A DNA stretch of 64,000 nt, from assembly GCA_018296165.2 (NCBI GenBank), contig JACKQL020000003.1, positions 124,001 through 188,000 on the forward strand, written 5' to 3'. Shown piece after piece: positions 11,685 through 23,195 of the stretch (its first letter is position 1; the number at the start of each line of letters is the position of its first letter). The translations under genes and the position numbers were made by a program. Source of the stretch: Termitomyces sp. T153 (lineage: Eukaryota > Basidiomycota > Agaricomycetes > Agaricales > Lyophyllaceae). Under the pieces are notes generated by a model. It did not search any database. It was not told where the DNA came from and worked only from the letters and a program-made list of their open reading frames with translations.

Positions 11685-12115
11685 GAGCTATGCCCTGTGC
11701 CTTTGGCATGGGCCTGTAGCTCTTGCTTCATCCCAGACCCAACCTCACTTTGTTTGGTTAGGTCCTTGTATTTCAAACTTAATGCTAAGTCCCAGACCCA
11801 ACCTCACTTTGTTCAGTTAGGTCCTTGTATTTCCAACTCAATGCTAAGTCCCAGACCCAACCTCACTTTGTTTGGTTAGGTATTTGTATTTCAAACTCAC
11901 TGCTAAGTCCCAGACACAACCTCACTTTGTTTGGTTAGGTCCTTGTATTTCCGACTAAATGCAGCTATGCCCCATGCCTTTGGCATGGGCCTGTAGCTCT
12001 TGCTTCATCCTGGACCCAACCTCACTTCATTCAGTTAGGTCCTTGTATTTCCAACTCAATGCTAAGTCCCAGACCCAACCTCACTTTGTTTGGTTAGGTC
12101 CTTGTATTTTGTTGA
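11685..12115. repeat. Subterminal minisatellite and duplicated hairpin of H1
   Basis: About six units of about 57-59 bp, each with the core CCCAACCTCACTTTGT and GGTTAGGTCCTTGTATTTC, lie just inside the 3' terminus. The terminal palindrome (GAGCTA to TAGCTC, apex TTT) occurs twice, at 11685-11722 and about 11963-12000, so part of the end has been duplicated. H2 has the same array with one hairpin. Confidence 0.85.
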
Positions 12116-12396
12116 CCAAGTGTTGCTTTTCTCTTACAATTCAATACACTGAGATTTCATGTATGAACCAATCATGTATCTATATTACATTATTAACAAA
12201 ATACTACAATGTCCACTGGTATATATTAGAGATGCTGAAAATTATAAAAGTTAGTACTAACCAAGCAATTATTTAAACTGTCATACTTACATTTGTAAAT
12301 CATTAAGAATATCTATACTACATGGTCCAGCTATGGACATTAGGTGCTGAAGTTCATAAAAGTTAGCATTTGTCGCTTGAATCCAACAAAACTCAC

Positions 12397-13183
12397 ACTT
12401 ACATTTGTAAACCATTCAGGATTTCCTGATAGACAATATTTGCAGTCTTTCTTGATGTGTTTTCTGGGTCCAAGATGACTTTGATATGATCTCCTGATGT
12501 GCACCAAGAGAGTGCAACATAAAGTTGGCCATGTAAAAAAATTTCTGATCAAAGGTCAGATCCAACATGCTTGACTGATTGACCCTGAGACTTGTTGATA
12601 GTCATAGCAAAGGCCAATCAAGCTGGGAATTGTCTCCTGCACAATGGAATTGGCAAATCTTCTTCAGACACATCCATATTGATTCTTGGAATCAAAACAA
12701 TTGATCCTGCAAACTTGGCATCCCCACTGATGGTCCTACATCTGAGAACTCTGGTGCTGATGTGAGTGACAATCATTCTTGTCCCATTGCAAAGTCCTTT
12801 GGTTGTATCCAGATTCCTGAGCAGTATGACAGGAACACCAATCTTCAAAGCCAATTTAGCCAAAGGCAAACTGCTGGCTCTGAGAGAGTTGAGGTATTCT
12901 ATTGGATACAATCCAAGACCATTAGGATTGCCATCATCAGATATGACAGAGTCTGCACTCTGCAAGATTTTCTGATATCCTCTACATCAGAGTTCTTGCC
13001 AGAAAGGATGGTATGGTCCAGATAGTACTGATCATCTTGATGGTGAACAATATGAGGATAAGTGGAAGAGATCAATCTAGTGACAGGATTGTCATCACAG
13101 ATCATGGTTTCTGGAAGTTGTACTGTTTCTCCAGGCCCAAGGTTTTTTCCAGCACCAACATCCAATAACCAAGCTGCATGAGC
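12397..13183 (-). pseudogene. Helitron helicase fragment in H1
   Basis: The minus strand encodes the C-terminal half of the Pif1-like helicase, nearly identical to residues about 220-490 of the H2 copy. It contains frameshifts and a stop splitting it into pieces (13183-12899, 12965-12618, 12552-12340). Motifs after Walker B are partly present (KIGVPVILLRNLD, GTRMIVTHI). The N-terminal ATPase motifs are absent, so it is non-functional. Confidence 0.85.
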
Positions 13184-13550
13184 TTTGGCCATTTTGATCA
13201 TAAACATTCATTGTTCTGAACTTTTATTGATAAAAAATACATGCATGGAACATGCTTCTTCCTCAAAAAACAGCCTTGCTTGAAGAGGTACATCAAAAGA
13301 CAGTACATTTTACCTCAGTCATGCCTGAAAAAGGCTGAAAATTGCCTGAAATATCAATCTTAAGGCTCAAAAAAACAAGATTCATGCTATTAACCAAAGC
13401 TGTCTGTTTTTCCCTATTCAAAGTGCCAACTACTTTAAAAGGCAATTCTTATGTAAGAATTGGTCAGCATTAGTCAGGCTTACTTCAGCAGAATCCCAAA
13501 AAGTCATCCACACAGCCACTTTCCCAGGAGTCATCACATAATATATAGAC

Positions 13551-13965
13551 GAGCTACGCCCCGTGCCTTCGGCATGGGCCTGTAGCTCTTGCTTCATCCC
13601 AGACCCAACCTCACTTTGTTCGGTTAGGTCCTTGATATTCTACTCAATGCTTCATCCCAGACTCAACCTCACTTTGTTCGGTTAGGTCCTTGATATTCTA
13701 CTCAATGCTTCATCCCAGACCCAACCTCACTTTGTTTGGTTAGGTCCTTGTATTTCAAACTTAATGCTTCATCCCAGACCCAACCTCACTTTGTTCGGTT
13801 AGGTCTTTGTATTTCAAACTTAATGCTAATTCCCAGACCCAACCTCACTTCATTTGGTCAGGTCCTTGTATTTCAAACTTAATGCTTCATCCCAGACCTA
13901 ACCGGATGAAATTCCCAGACCCAACCTCACTTCGTTCGGTCAGGTCTTTGTATTTTGTTGACCAA
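13551..13965. repeat. 3' hairpin and subterminal minisatellite of H2
   Basis: The terminal palindrome at 13551-13588 has an approximate 17-bp stem, with GAGCTACGCC and TAGCTC as outer arms and a TTC apex. It is followed by about seven degenerate units of 55-60 bp with the core CCCAACCTCACTT and GGTTAGGTC. A hairpin close to the 3' end is a known Helitron termination feature. The minisatellite is specific to this family as far as I can tell. Confidence 0.85.
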
Positions 13966-14250
13966 GTATTGCTTTTCTCTTACCATTCAATACACTGAGA
14001 TTTCATCTATAAACCAATCATGTATCTATATTACATTACTAACAAAATACTACAATGTCCACTGGTATATATTAGAGATGCTGAAAATTAAATTATAAAA
14101 GTTAGTACTAACCAACCAATTATTTAAACTGTCACACTTACATTTGTAAACCATTAAGAATATCTATACTACATGGTCCAGCTATAGACATTAGGTGCTG
14201 AAGTTCATAGAAGTTAGCAATTTTTTGCTTGAATCCAACAAAACTCACAC

Positions 14251-17171
14251 TTACATTTGTAAACCATTCAAGATTTCCTGATAGACAATATTTGCAGTCT
14301 TTCTTGATGTGTTTTCTGGGTCCAAGATGACTTTGATACGATCTCCTGATGTGCACCGAGAGAGTGCAACATAAAGTTGGCCATGCGAAAAAACTCCTGA
14401 TTGAAGGTCCAATCCAACATGCTTGACTGATTGACCCTGAGACTTGTTGATAGTCATAGCAAAGGCCAATTGAACTGGGAATTGTCTCCTGCGCAATGGA
14501 ATTGGCAAATCTTCTTCAGACACATCCATGTTGATTCTTGGAATCAAAACAATTGATCCTGCAAACTTGGCATCTCCACTGATGATCCTACATCTGAGAA
14601 CTCTGGTGCTGATGTGAGTGACAATCATTCTTGTCCCATTGCAAAGTCCTTTGGTTGTATCCAGATTCCTGAGCAGTATGACAGGAACACCAATCTTCAA
14701 AGCCAATTTAGCCAAAGGCAAACTGCTGGCTCTGAGAGAGTTGAGGTATTCCATTGGATACAATCCAAGGCCATTAGAATTCCCATCATCAGATATAATA
14801 GAGTCTGCACTCTGCAAGATTTTCTCTTCTCCTAGACATTTCTGCAGAACTTCAGAGTTGATATCCTCTACATCAGAGTTCTTGCCAGAAAGGATGGAAC
14901 GGTCCAGGTAATACTGATCATCTTGATGGTGATCAATATGAGGATAAGTGGAAGAGATCAATCCAGTGATAGAATTGTCATCACAGATCATGGTTTCTGG
15001 AAGTTGTACTGTTTCTCCAGGCCCAAGGTTTTTTCCAGCACCAACATCCAATAACCAAGCTGCATGAGCAATGTTATCAGGAGTCTGATCCAATCTCATG
15101 TTTTGAACCAAGTAGTGGACTTGAATCTGATCCCAAAGTCTTCCCCTTTTGAGTGAAGCAGCAATCATCTGCTGCCTGAGTCCTCGTTGGATAACTGGGA
15201 GAGTTTGCCTAAAATCTCCTCCAAACACCACAGTCACTCCACCAAAAGGAACATCCTTCTCCAGGATGTCTCTGAACCCTCGATCCACAGAGTCAATAGC
15301 ATTTTTGTGTTGCATTGGGACTTCATCCCAGATGACAACTTTGGTCTGGAGTAAGAGTTGAGACAACTGAGTTCCTCTTTTGATATTGGCAATGGATGTA
15401 TCCAGAGCAGGAATGGGGATTTTGAACCTTGAATGTGCAGTTCTACCACCCTCCAGCAATAAGGCAGCAATCCCAGATGATGCTACACATAATGCCACAT
15501 CTCCATTGGACCGAACAGCAGAAGCCAAAGTGTTGCACACAAATGTTTTGCCACATCCACCTGCACTGTGAATGAATATCATCTTGCCCAAGTTGTTGTC
15601 CACAGAGTCCATAACTTCATTGAAGGCCCCCAGTTGTTCACCATTAAACCTGGCCTTGTTTTCATCCACCCTTCTCTTCAACTCTTGAACATTATAATCT
15701 GTTTCTTCTTGCAAAAGCCTATTTCCTGAAATCATTTAATCAGTATCAATGTCAACTCTTTATACAATGTCCAACTTGCCTGGAATCACATTCCAAACTT
15801 GTTGGGGTTCTGGCATGTTTGGAAAGTCTTGAAGAGTCTTGCCAAAATTCTCCAGATTGTCATTGATTAGATGAAGGCCATAGTCATAGACATCTTCATC
15901 AGTAAAGACTCTGTCCCTGTACTGCCTGATATTCTCCAATCTGTGTTGAAGATCATCACAAATGGAGTGCTTGAATTCATCCCATAGAGCCTCTGGAGTG
16001 GTAGGAGCACAGTGGAATAGGATAGTGCAAAAGAGCTGTCTGAGAGCTGATCCTGATTGGATTGGAGCAGCTTCAGCAAGACACTGCCTCCATTCTGCAT
16101 CATCTTCTAGAAGACCAAGGGCCTTGCATGCCTCCTTGTAAGTAGGATAAGTGTGGCCATTGACTGTCCTGAGATCAGCCCATGATGTTGCATTGGTCAC
16201 AACTGTCAGGAGCATCCTAAGGTAGAACCTTTCTCCCTGTTGAGGTGAAGCAAAGTACATCCTCCCAATAGCTGTTCCTCTCTGCCTCTCCTTCCAGGTC
16301 CTTTTAGAAGCTTCATAGACAAACTTGATTGGAAAGTTCTGATAAGTGGTGTTGTTATTAGGGAATCTAGCATTGGCCTCAAACCAAGCAGTGAGTGCAG
16401 TCTTGTTTGCATTAGGCCTGGCAGCTACCATCTCCAAAGGCTCATTATCCTGAAAGTAGACTTCATGTTGGCCCTCTAAATGCACAGGTAATTGATATAC
16501 AGGAGGATGCTCTCCATGCATGTTGAATTCAAAGATGTGCCAGCAAGCCTCAGGTGCAGAGATGTATCTGGCATCCAAGTGTTCCTTGATTTCATCCCTT
16601 TGGTCCATCTGCTCTCCAGCAATCTCCAAAGTTGTCCTATCATGGCCTTTGTAGATGTACTTGTGAATGTACTTGATGGCCTCCACTGAAGCACAGACCT
16701 CCACATTGATGTGACATTTGTACTTGGCTGAGAGATAAGCATTGTATGGAACAACATCACGATTGTCATAACGATAACCATTCTTTTCAAAGAAGCGTCC
16801 ATTGTCAGGTCTGGCATATTGAGGATAGCCATTATCTCCATACTGAGTAGCCTCTTGGAATTCCTTTGGGTATTTCTTGGAACATTTGCCATCTACCATG
16901 CACTTAGCATTGGGTTTGGCAGCTCCACATGGACCATGGACCATGTTGGCAGTAACAACCTGACAACAAAGATAAGTAACTGAATTCAGGATTCAAACAA
17001 AGCCAATACCTGATACAACTGAGGCTGAGTGACTGGATCTGGAATCTGAGCAGAGACAATGGAATCCACATCAGGTGCATCCTTGATCCTGTGATGGCGA
17101 TGGAAAAAGATCAAGATGTGCATATTTGGAAGTCCTCTCTTTTGGAATTCAATGGTATGAACATAAGCCAC
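14251..17171 (-). CDS. Helitron Rep/helicase, central and C-terminal part
   Basis: Three exons: 17171-17010, 16959-15780 and 15725-14251. The first intron (17009-16960, 50 nt) is GT-AG. The second (15779-15726, 54 nt) would be GC-AG and joins VIPG to NRLLQEETDYN in frame. The Rep part shows HTIEFQKRGLP followed by Asn-Met-His where the family has His-x-His, and KYIHKYIYKGHD carrying the catalytic tyrosines. The helicase part shows Walker A GGCGKT, Walker B VVIWDE, GGDFRQTLPV, FAMTINKSQGQS and YVALSRC, so the superfamily 1 Pif1 motif set is complete. The helicase frame of nearly 490 codons is unbroken. Rep nicks and joins the ends and the helicase unwinds DNA. The lost Rep histidine suggests an inactive nuclease. 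Confidence 0.85.
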
Positions 17172-18671
17172 ACAGCTGCCAAAGAGACCTTCCTTGATCT
17201 CCTTTACTACAGCATTTTTCTTGAGTTCAAAAACTCTGGCAACAATATCAGGTCAATCAGCAGCTGTTTGCCTTTTCCCATTGACTGCAGCTTCCTTCAA
17301 GAGAGCTTCTTCAATTTCTGACCACTTTGGATTGGCAGTCATAGTCAAGAAGAGGTCAGGTTTTCCAAAATTCCTGCAGATAGCCATAGAGTCCTAGAAT
17401 AATTGCTGCATCTGTCGATCACTTCCAGTATGGGAGGATGGGAGGATAACACAACAGCTTTGTGGGGTGACTTGTTCATCTACAGCAGCAGCATCCACTA
17501 CTCCCTGATAGACTTCAGCCCTGATTTTTTTCTGATTGTGTCAAATCCAATTCAACTTGTTTTGTTCAGTGGAAGCCCATGCATCTACAACATATTGTTG
17601 AAATAGCCTCCCACTCCAGAGTAATGGTGCATTGAATTCCAAAGTCCTTTGCTGCAGCCTGTATGCATATTATGCTGTTTGAGTGACCTTTGCTGATCTT
17701 TGTTGATTCTGTGGTCCAAAATGAGAGCGAATGTTGGTGTGAAATCCAGGCTGTCCAGTGGGAAAGATGATGGTATAATGCAATGGAGTGTAATATGGGT
17801 GCAAGTGACTGATCTGCTTCAATTGACCTCCATGCAAGTGCAAGACTATATCACGATCATTTGATTGCTCTTCTGAGCCATCTCCTGGAATTATAGCTGC
17901 AACTCCCTCCTGTTCATTAGGGTCATTATAGCGTTGAGGATCTCCAAAATCAGCTGTAAGCTTGACAGAAAGCCTTTGTGGTTGGCCTTCTGGAACTTCT
18001 CCCATAATCTGCCTAGCCTGCTTGTATAAGCCAATGAAGGGATGGACTCTAGCAAGCATATCCTGCAAAGAGGCCATTATCTGAGGATCAAGCCTGGGAT
18101 TGTTCTGTTGACGAAAAGCCAATTGCTGATTGTGATTGTAAAAGTAGAGCTGTGCATATACAGGCAGATTTCCTTCAATAGGAAGCAAGGCACCTGTCAG
18201 ATGATGTAGTTCTCCATTGATCCTAAAGCTGTATGGTTCAGGAGCATTGGTGATGGCATGATCAATTTTGACTCCCAGAGATGTGAATGCAAAGGCTGCA
18301 TTGTATTGATGGATTGATGTTTTAAAAGTGTCAGAGAGAGGATGATGCCCATGAAGCAGGTTCAGTAAATCTGCTGGAGCATCTCAAAGCCTGGGCAAAT
18401 TCACTTGGCCTTGTAAGCAGCACATGCCAAATTTTGGATTATAAATAGTAGACTTGGTGAGCTTTTCAGCATCAAAATGTAGAGCTTGGCAGTGTGGACA
18501 TATGACAGTCATAGGACCAAGATAGTGTGGAGGATATTCAATCAAGTAAGGTTGCCTTCCTCTTGGAATAGGCTGAGTAGGGTCAAGCTGTGGTGGCATA
18601 GGAAGCTCAAGGGGAGGCTGTTCAGCAGGATTTTGTAGTCCTGCTGGATGGTTGGGTGGAGCAGGGTCCAA
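17172..18671 (-). pseudogene. Helitron Rep N-terminal domain, interrupted
   Basis: This continues the Rep upstream. 18671-18384 carries PHYLGPMTVICPHCQALHF, a cysteine-bearing helitron N-terminal motif, ending FGMCCLQGQVNLPRL. 18188-17670 is the helitron-like N domain (VYAQLYFYNH, HLHPYYTPLHYTIIFP). Between 17670 and 17172 the family motifs CRNFGKPDLFLTMTANPKW and KEGLFGSC are recognisable but broken by stops and shifts. One stop, in AAD-stop-PDIVARVFEL at about 17250, fits CGA to TGA. The three pieces are probably one exon series damaged by mutation. Confidence 0.75.
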
Positions 18672-18674
18672 GTC

Positions 18675-20002
18675 TCATGCAGGTCTCTGTTGAACAGGAT
18701 CAACATATTCCAAGTCATCATCAGAAGGGATGTCATCCTGAGGACCTAATGGCACATCAAGGGGAGGATCCAATTGCTCTGCAGGTCTCTGTTGAACAGG
18801 ATCAACATATTCCAAGTCATCATCAGAAGGGATGTCATCCTGAGGACCTAAATCATTGAAATCCTCTTCCAGATCAGCTTCATGTTGCTGTTCCCAGCCT
18901 TGAAAAATCCTTTGAGCCATAGCTGCATTTAAAGGCCTATGTTCAGGATTCAAATCTATATGCTGTTCAACCTTATTAGTCAAAGTAGCATTTAAATCTG
19001 TCTTAAACTAACCTCTGGCATAAATTGCTCTTCTTCCTCTCTTTCTCTCTCCTGGCTCAGAATAGCCAATGCTTGTTGTTGCCTCTCCTGCTCTTCAGCT
19101 ATAGCAATTTGTCTGAGCCTTTGTTGCTCTTGCAGTACTGCTAGTGCCTCCTCTTGTTGCCTCTTTTGCTCTTCAGCCAGAGCAATATGTCTCAGCCTTT
19201 GTTGCTCTTGCAAGGCTGCTAGTGCTTGCTCCTGTTGCCTCTGTTTCTGCCTTTGTTGCTCTTGAAATAGAGCTAGTGTGTGAGGGGGAGGTGGTACCAT
19301 TATGGGCATAGGTTCTGGTACAGGAGCTTTTATAACTCTTTCATGTATAGGAGCAGGCAGATGTGGCACCAATCTAGGTAAGGGATTCTGTAAAGGGGCA
19401 TCCCATCCTTCAGGCAGATGGGTTTCAGGAATATCTACAGTAGCTTGAGCAACAGCAGGCTGATTGACTGGTCCCAGCCTATTGACTCTTTCATATACAG
19501 GCAGAGGTGGCACCATTCTAGGCAAGGCATTCTGTAAAGGGGCATTCCAACCTTCAGGCAGATGAGTTTCAGGAATACCCATAGTTGCAATAGGCTGATT
19601 GAGTCTATTGACTCTTTTTTGTATAGGAGCAGGCAGAGGAGGCACCAATCTAGGTAAGGGATTCTGTAAAGGGGCATTCCATCCTTCAGGTAAAACAGTT
19701 TCAGGAATGACCATAGAGAATGGATCATCAGCAGGTGCTAACTGCCTAATAGGTCTTCCTGAAGAGCCAGAAGTGGTGGCTATAGATTGGTGATTAAGCC
19801 TCAATCCCCCAGATCCTATATCCCCAGATCCCATAGATTGATTGTTACCCCCAGTTCCCATACCCCTAGATCCCATAGATTGATTGTTACTCCCAGTTCC
19901 CATACCCCCAGGCCCCAATTGAAGTGGTGGGACAACCACAGTATTGATCTGTTCCAAAGATCTATTGTTTCTATTTGCTTGACAATTGTCAGGATCTGTC
20001 AT
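18675..20002 (-). CDS. Helitron N-terminal repeat-rich ORFs
   Basis: Two frames: 20002-18992 (336 residues) and 18983-18675 (102 residues). The first has Gly/Asn/Ser-Met repeats, then three units of about 50 residues with LPEGWNAPLQNPLPRLVP, then Gln/Glu/Arg-rich heptads (EQQRLRQIAIAEEQERQQ and relatives) predicted to form a coiled coil. The second contains two copies of GPQDDIPSDDDLEYVDPVQQ, encoded by a DNA tandem repeat of about 101 bp (about 18680-18848). They lie directly upstream of the Rep N-terminus and may be its N-terminal extension through an unplaced intron or frameshift, or a separate protein. I know no function for them. Confidence 0.6.
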
Positions 20003-20596
20003 TTGTAACTGTTCAAGTCTCCTTGATTCCTAGCTTGTTGCCTTTGGCTTTCAGGAGTAGTAGGTGGTTGCCTGAAATATCCATTGTTAAGCAATTTAAC
20101 AGTCAAAAACCATTAAAATTGACTTGCATGATGAGATATTTAATGTATCAATAGCTCAATGTGGTTAAGGAGTTACTAATAAGCTTGCTAGTCAACATCA
20201 ATCAATCAATAGATGTGACAAAACATACTTTGTCATGTGGCCTCCTTTCCACAACCTTGGAAATGCCCATTGTTTGGTCATATTGTGTCAAAAAACATGC
20301 GAGGCATGAAAAACAGTGTCAACTAAATCGCGTTTGGCCTTTTTGACACCTGCAGACTATCTGGCATGTTTCACATATAGTCAAAAGATTGCATATATGT
20401 ATTAAAGCTGTCTACTGTAATTTTTCTTCAAGAAAACATGTTCAAATGGCCAAAAACAGCCAACTTGTATCATGTTCACCTTTAAAAGGCAATTCTTATG
20501 TAAGAATTGGTCAGCATTAGTCAGGCTTACTTCAGCAGAATCCCAAAAAGTCATCCACACAGCCACTTTCCCAGGAGTCGTCCCATATATTATAGA
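20003..20596 (-). other. 5' subterminal region of Helitron H2
   Basis: Non-coding, AT-rich. The terminal 117 bp (20480-20596) is nearly identical to the 5' end of H1 (13432-13549), which defines the conserved 5' end of the family. It contains a palindrome AATTCTTATGTAAGAATT at about 20490. Confidence 0.7.
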
Positions 20597-21640
20597 TTTG
20601 ATGTTCACATGCTTGACATATAAGTGCAATAATGGGTCTTCCAAGAAATTGATTGCAGCATTGTTATCACACATAATAGTCATTGCCTAGAGTTATGACC
20701 AACTTCCAGGAGAAGAGTCCTTAGCCATATGCATTCTTGTGCAGCTTCAAAAGCAGCCATATATTCAGCCTCACAAGAAGATGCAGCCATTGTCTTCTGC
20801 TTCTGTCATGCCCAGGAAAGAATGCCTGATCCTAATGACCAAATGTATCCTCCTATGCTCCATCTTGTATCAAGATGGTTGGCCTGGTTGTGTTAATGAA
20901 TAAAAATTGAAGTAGTGACTCAGTTGCTGAACAGCATACTGGATATCAGAATGTGAGAATATTGCCAACCATATTAGCCCTCCTAACAGCCTTCAGTATG
21001 GGATTTTTGCAATGTCATCACATTCTCTTCATATAAGGTTAGAGTAATCAGTTTGTCAAAGTTTCAGACCTAGTTCCATTGACAATGATAATAGGTTTCC
21101 ATCTTTTTGTCCAAATTGCAAGATCAATGACTGATGTCTGTGATAGATATACTCCTTGATTAGGTCTATCCCATTTGATCACAATCCCAACAATCTGTCA
21201 TGGAGTACCCAAGTTTGATATTGTTCATGCTTCCTGGAGCTGAGATTTGAAGTATTGCTTGAGGAAATCAACTACATGAACTACTGTGATAACCATCCTA
21301 TGACTCAACATCCTGTACTAAATACATGATTTGCATGCCAGTCTTGTGAAGCCCTACTTCACTACCATGTTTTTGTTTAAGGTTTGATTGCATATTTGAC
21401 CCACTTGTTTCATTCTGTAGAGTCCTCTCTTAAACTTACAGATCTAATCTTCCTTTCCTAATTCCTCAAAGTCCTTTGGTTGTTCCATATAGGTTGTCTC
21501 CTCAGGCAAGGCACCATATAAAAATACAATCTTTGATACAGTGGGCTCAAAAAAAACTGTCCCAATGTTTTATACTTTTTGAAAGATGACATTGACATGA
21601 AGGATTGGAAGTATTTAAAATTCTGGTTAAATCTTGTAAA
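20597..21640 (-). pseudogene. Copia-3 pol, reverse transcriptase and RNase H remnant
   Basis: The minus strand reads, 5' to 3' of the gene, EETTYMEQPKDFEE and a KRGLYRMKQ motif (copia RT, about 21400-21530), then RNase H with QKTMAASSCEAEYMAA (about 20770-20800) and CDNNAAINFLEDPLL (about 20630-20670), all with stops and shifts. The domain is continued on the other side of the Helitrons at 11683. Upstream gag, protease and integrase are missing, cut off near 21640 where gypsy sequence begins. Confidence 0.8.
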
Positions 21641-21671
21641 ATACTATGGCATTATAACTACAAATTGCATT

Positions 21672-22059
21672 TCAGTTTGTGTAATTCAAATCAAAACTGA
21701 TGGAGTAATGGTCATCTAAGTAGATGTCAAGAAACCTCCCCAAGTAAGCCAAGAATATGTGACACATCAATGCTTGATAAGTAGCTGGAGCATTACAGTT
21801 CTCTTGCTGTAGAACATTGCTGACCATATTGCTGTCAGGGGTGGTTACTGCAGATTGGTTCACATGTTTAAGGTATGATTCTTATCTGTTCATAGGCATC
21901 TTGCTCATCCAGTATGGATTGGTATTTACCATGGGTCACTTGCCTCATAATTCCATCAATATCCAGTAATGGGGACAATCTCTTAACAGTATTAGCATTT
22001 TGTGCATGTAGGTTGAACACTGTGCACATGCATGGCATCTCACCTGGCTTCAGTAACAT
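21672..22059 (-). pseudogene. Gypsy-5 reverse transcriptase fragment
   Basis: The minus strand encodes KRLSPLLDIDGIMRQVT, ILDEQDAYEQIRIIP, AVTTPDSNMVSNVLQQ, APATYQALMCHIF and GRFLDIYLDD. This is the fingers-to-palm part of a gypsy RT including the YLDD catalytic box. It is split by a stop between 22059-21868 and 21863-21672. Thumb, RNase H and integrase are missing. Confidence 0.85.
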
Positions 22060-22512
22060 GGGGACAGTGTTCCCATCACTAGTTATGTGCCAGCAGCTGC
22101 TTCAGATGTATGCATTGCACTTGGCAATCCATTGTGGTTACATAGCTTCTGGACACTAAGATGGCCACCATGGATATATTTTAGATGGGTCAATTAGAGG
22201 GATCTCATGATTGATTGCCCTTAATGGTGGTAAAGGAGTCTCATTTGCAGACTTGCACATGGGCTCAGCATATTTCCACAGCTCTTCTCAAACTTTATCT
22301 AGATTCTCTTCATACATTTTAACTGTGTGAGAAGCCAGCCATGTAACTCCATTGCCTGTCATTGGTAAGGCAGCAGGGCTCCCTACAATGACACTAGGAA
22401 GGTTCAGACCATATGTCACCTTGTGCTAAAATAGCCAAGGGGTACCCAAGATCAAGTCATATCCTGAAAGGTTGATCACCTCAAAGTATCTTTTTCTGCA
22501 CATAGCCTGATA

Positions 22513-22863
22513 CTAAAACTCTGCTGTAGTCCCAAAGTTGATTTGAGAGCTGGATCCCTGCACTGCCAGCTGTTCAGCAATGGTTTTTGGCAGCTCCCTC
22601 CTTTCCAGTTTCTGCTGAGTGAGGGTGCTGGATACAAAGTCTCCTAGTGACCCCAAGTCAACCAAGGTGTGTGCTGGGTGGTTATTGATGTGTACCACAA
22701 TGATCAAAGGTTTGGGTACCTGGCAGGAAGTGTCATGGGCATATGCAGAGTTGCACTGAACCACTGAATGAGTGCCCACTTCTACCTGTTGGCCAAAAAG
22801 TTCAAGGCCCCACAGTAGTGATGTTGAATTAGTCAATTTAGCCCCCTCAGTGGTGATTCTCAA
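22513..22863 (-). pseudogene. Gypsy-5 aspartic protease-like fragment
   Basis: A minus-strand frame of 116 residues containing NNHPAHTLVDLGSLGDFVS, matching the retropepsin active-site context with Asp-Leu-Gly in place of Asp-Ser-Gly, so the catalytic triad is broken. It lies between gag and RT as expected. Stops bound it on both sides. The flank 22064-22512 has degraded RT-proximal sequence only. Confidence 0.65.
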
Positions 22864-23195
22864 AACTTAGGTCATGGAGGTTCTAACTCTTCACAGCCAA
22901 AGAGTTAATCAAGGTAGAGATTGTTGTTGCTGTGTTTGGTATGCCAGACCCAAGACAGCTGTTCTCATTGATTGTTGCATTCCTGGTGTGTCACCCACCA
23001 ATTTCCCAAGTCAAAATAGGAGTTGCACAGGCAAGCGCTGCAAATGACCATACATTTCCTAATTAAGCAATCTGACACCAGATACTTCTGTCTACAGACT
23101 TACTCCACCTGAAAACAGTGGCCAGAGTATTGACTATGTTGGGCCTGACTGTCATATATTGCACAGGACTCTAGTGCCTGACAGGCATTCTAGGC

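Larger units (their letters stand above)
11684..13549 (-). mobile_element. Helitron H1, internally deleted non-autonomous copy
   Basis: The minus-strand element starts TCTATATATT at 13549 and ends with a hairpin and AGCTCA at 11684, next to host T. It is 1866 bp long and shares both termini and part of the helicase with H2. The Rep region and the helicase N-terminus, with Walker A, are missing. Homology to H2 breaks at about 13183 and resumes at about 13432, with 248 bp of unrelated DNA between. It is more CpG-depleted than H2, for example the hairpin CG positions now read TG. It cannot encode its own transposition protein. Confidence 0.85.
13550..20596 (-). mobile_element. Helitron H2, near-complete autonomous-type element
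   Basis: The 7047-bp minus-strand element starts TCTATAATAT at 20596, after host A at 20597, and ends with hairpin plus AGCTCG at 13550, directly abutting the first base of H1. It encodes the Rep (HUH/Y2) and Pif1-type helicase regions expected of Helitrons, which move by rolling-circle replication. Insertion between A and T fits the Helitron rule and is confirmed by the unoccupied site at about 43613 in duplication copy 2. The 3' terminus does not match the canonical CTRR ending. Confidence 0.88.

Noticed and set aside
11685..12115. CRISPR-like array of direct repeats with hairpins
   Set aside because: Repeats are contiguous minisatellite units without unique spacers, in a eukaryotic Helitron terminus.
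16476..16892. 138-codon minus-strand frame within the Helitron
   Set aside because: Overlaps the Rep exon in another frame.
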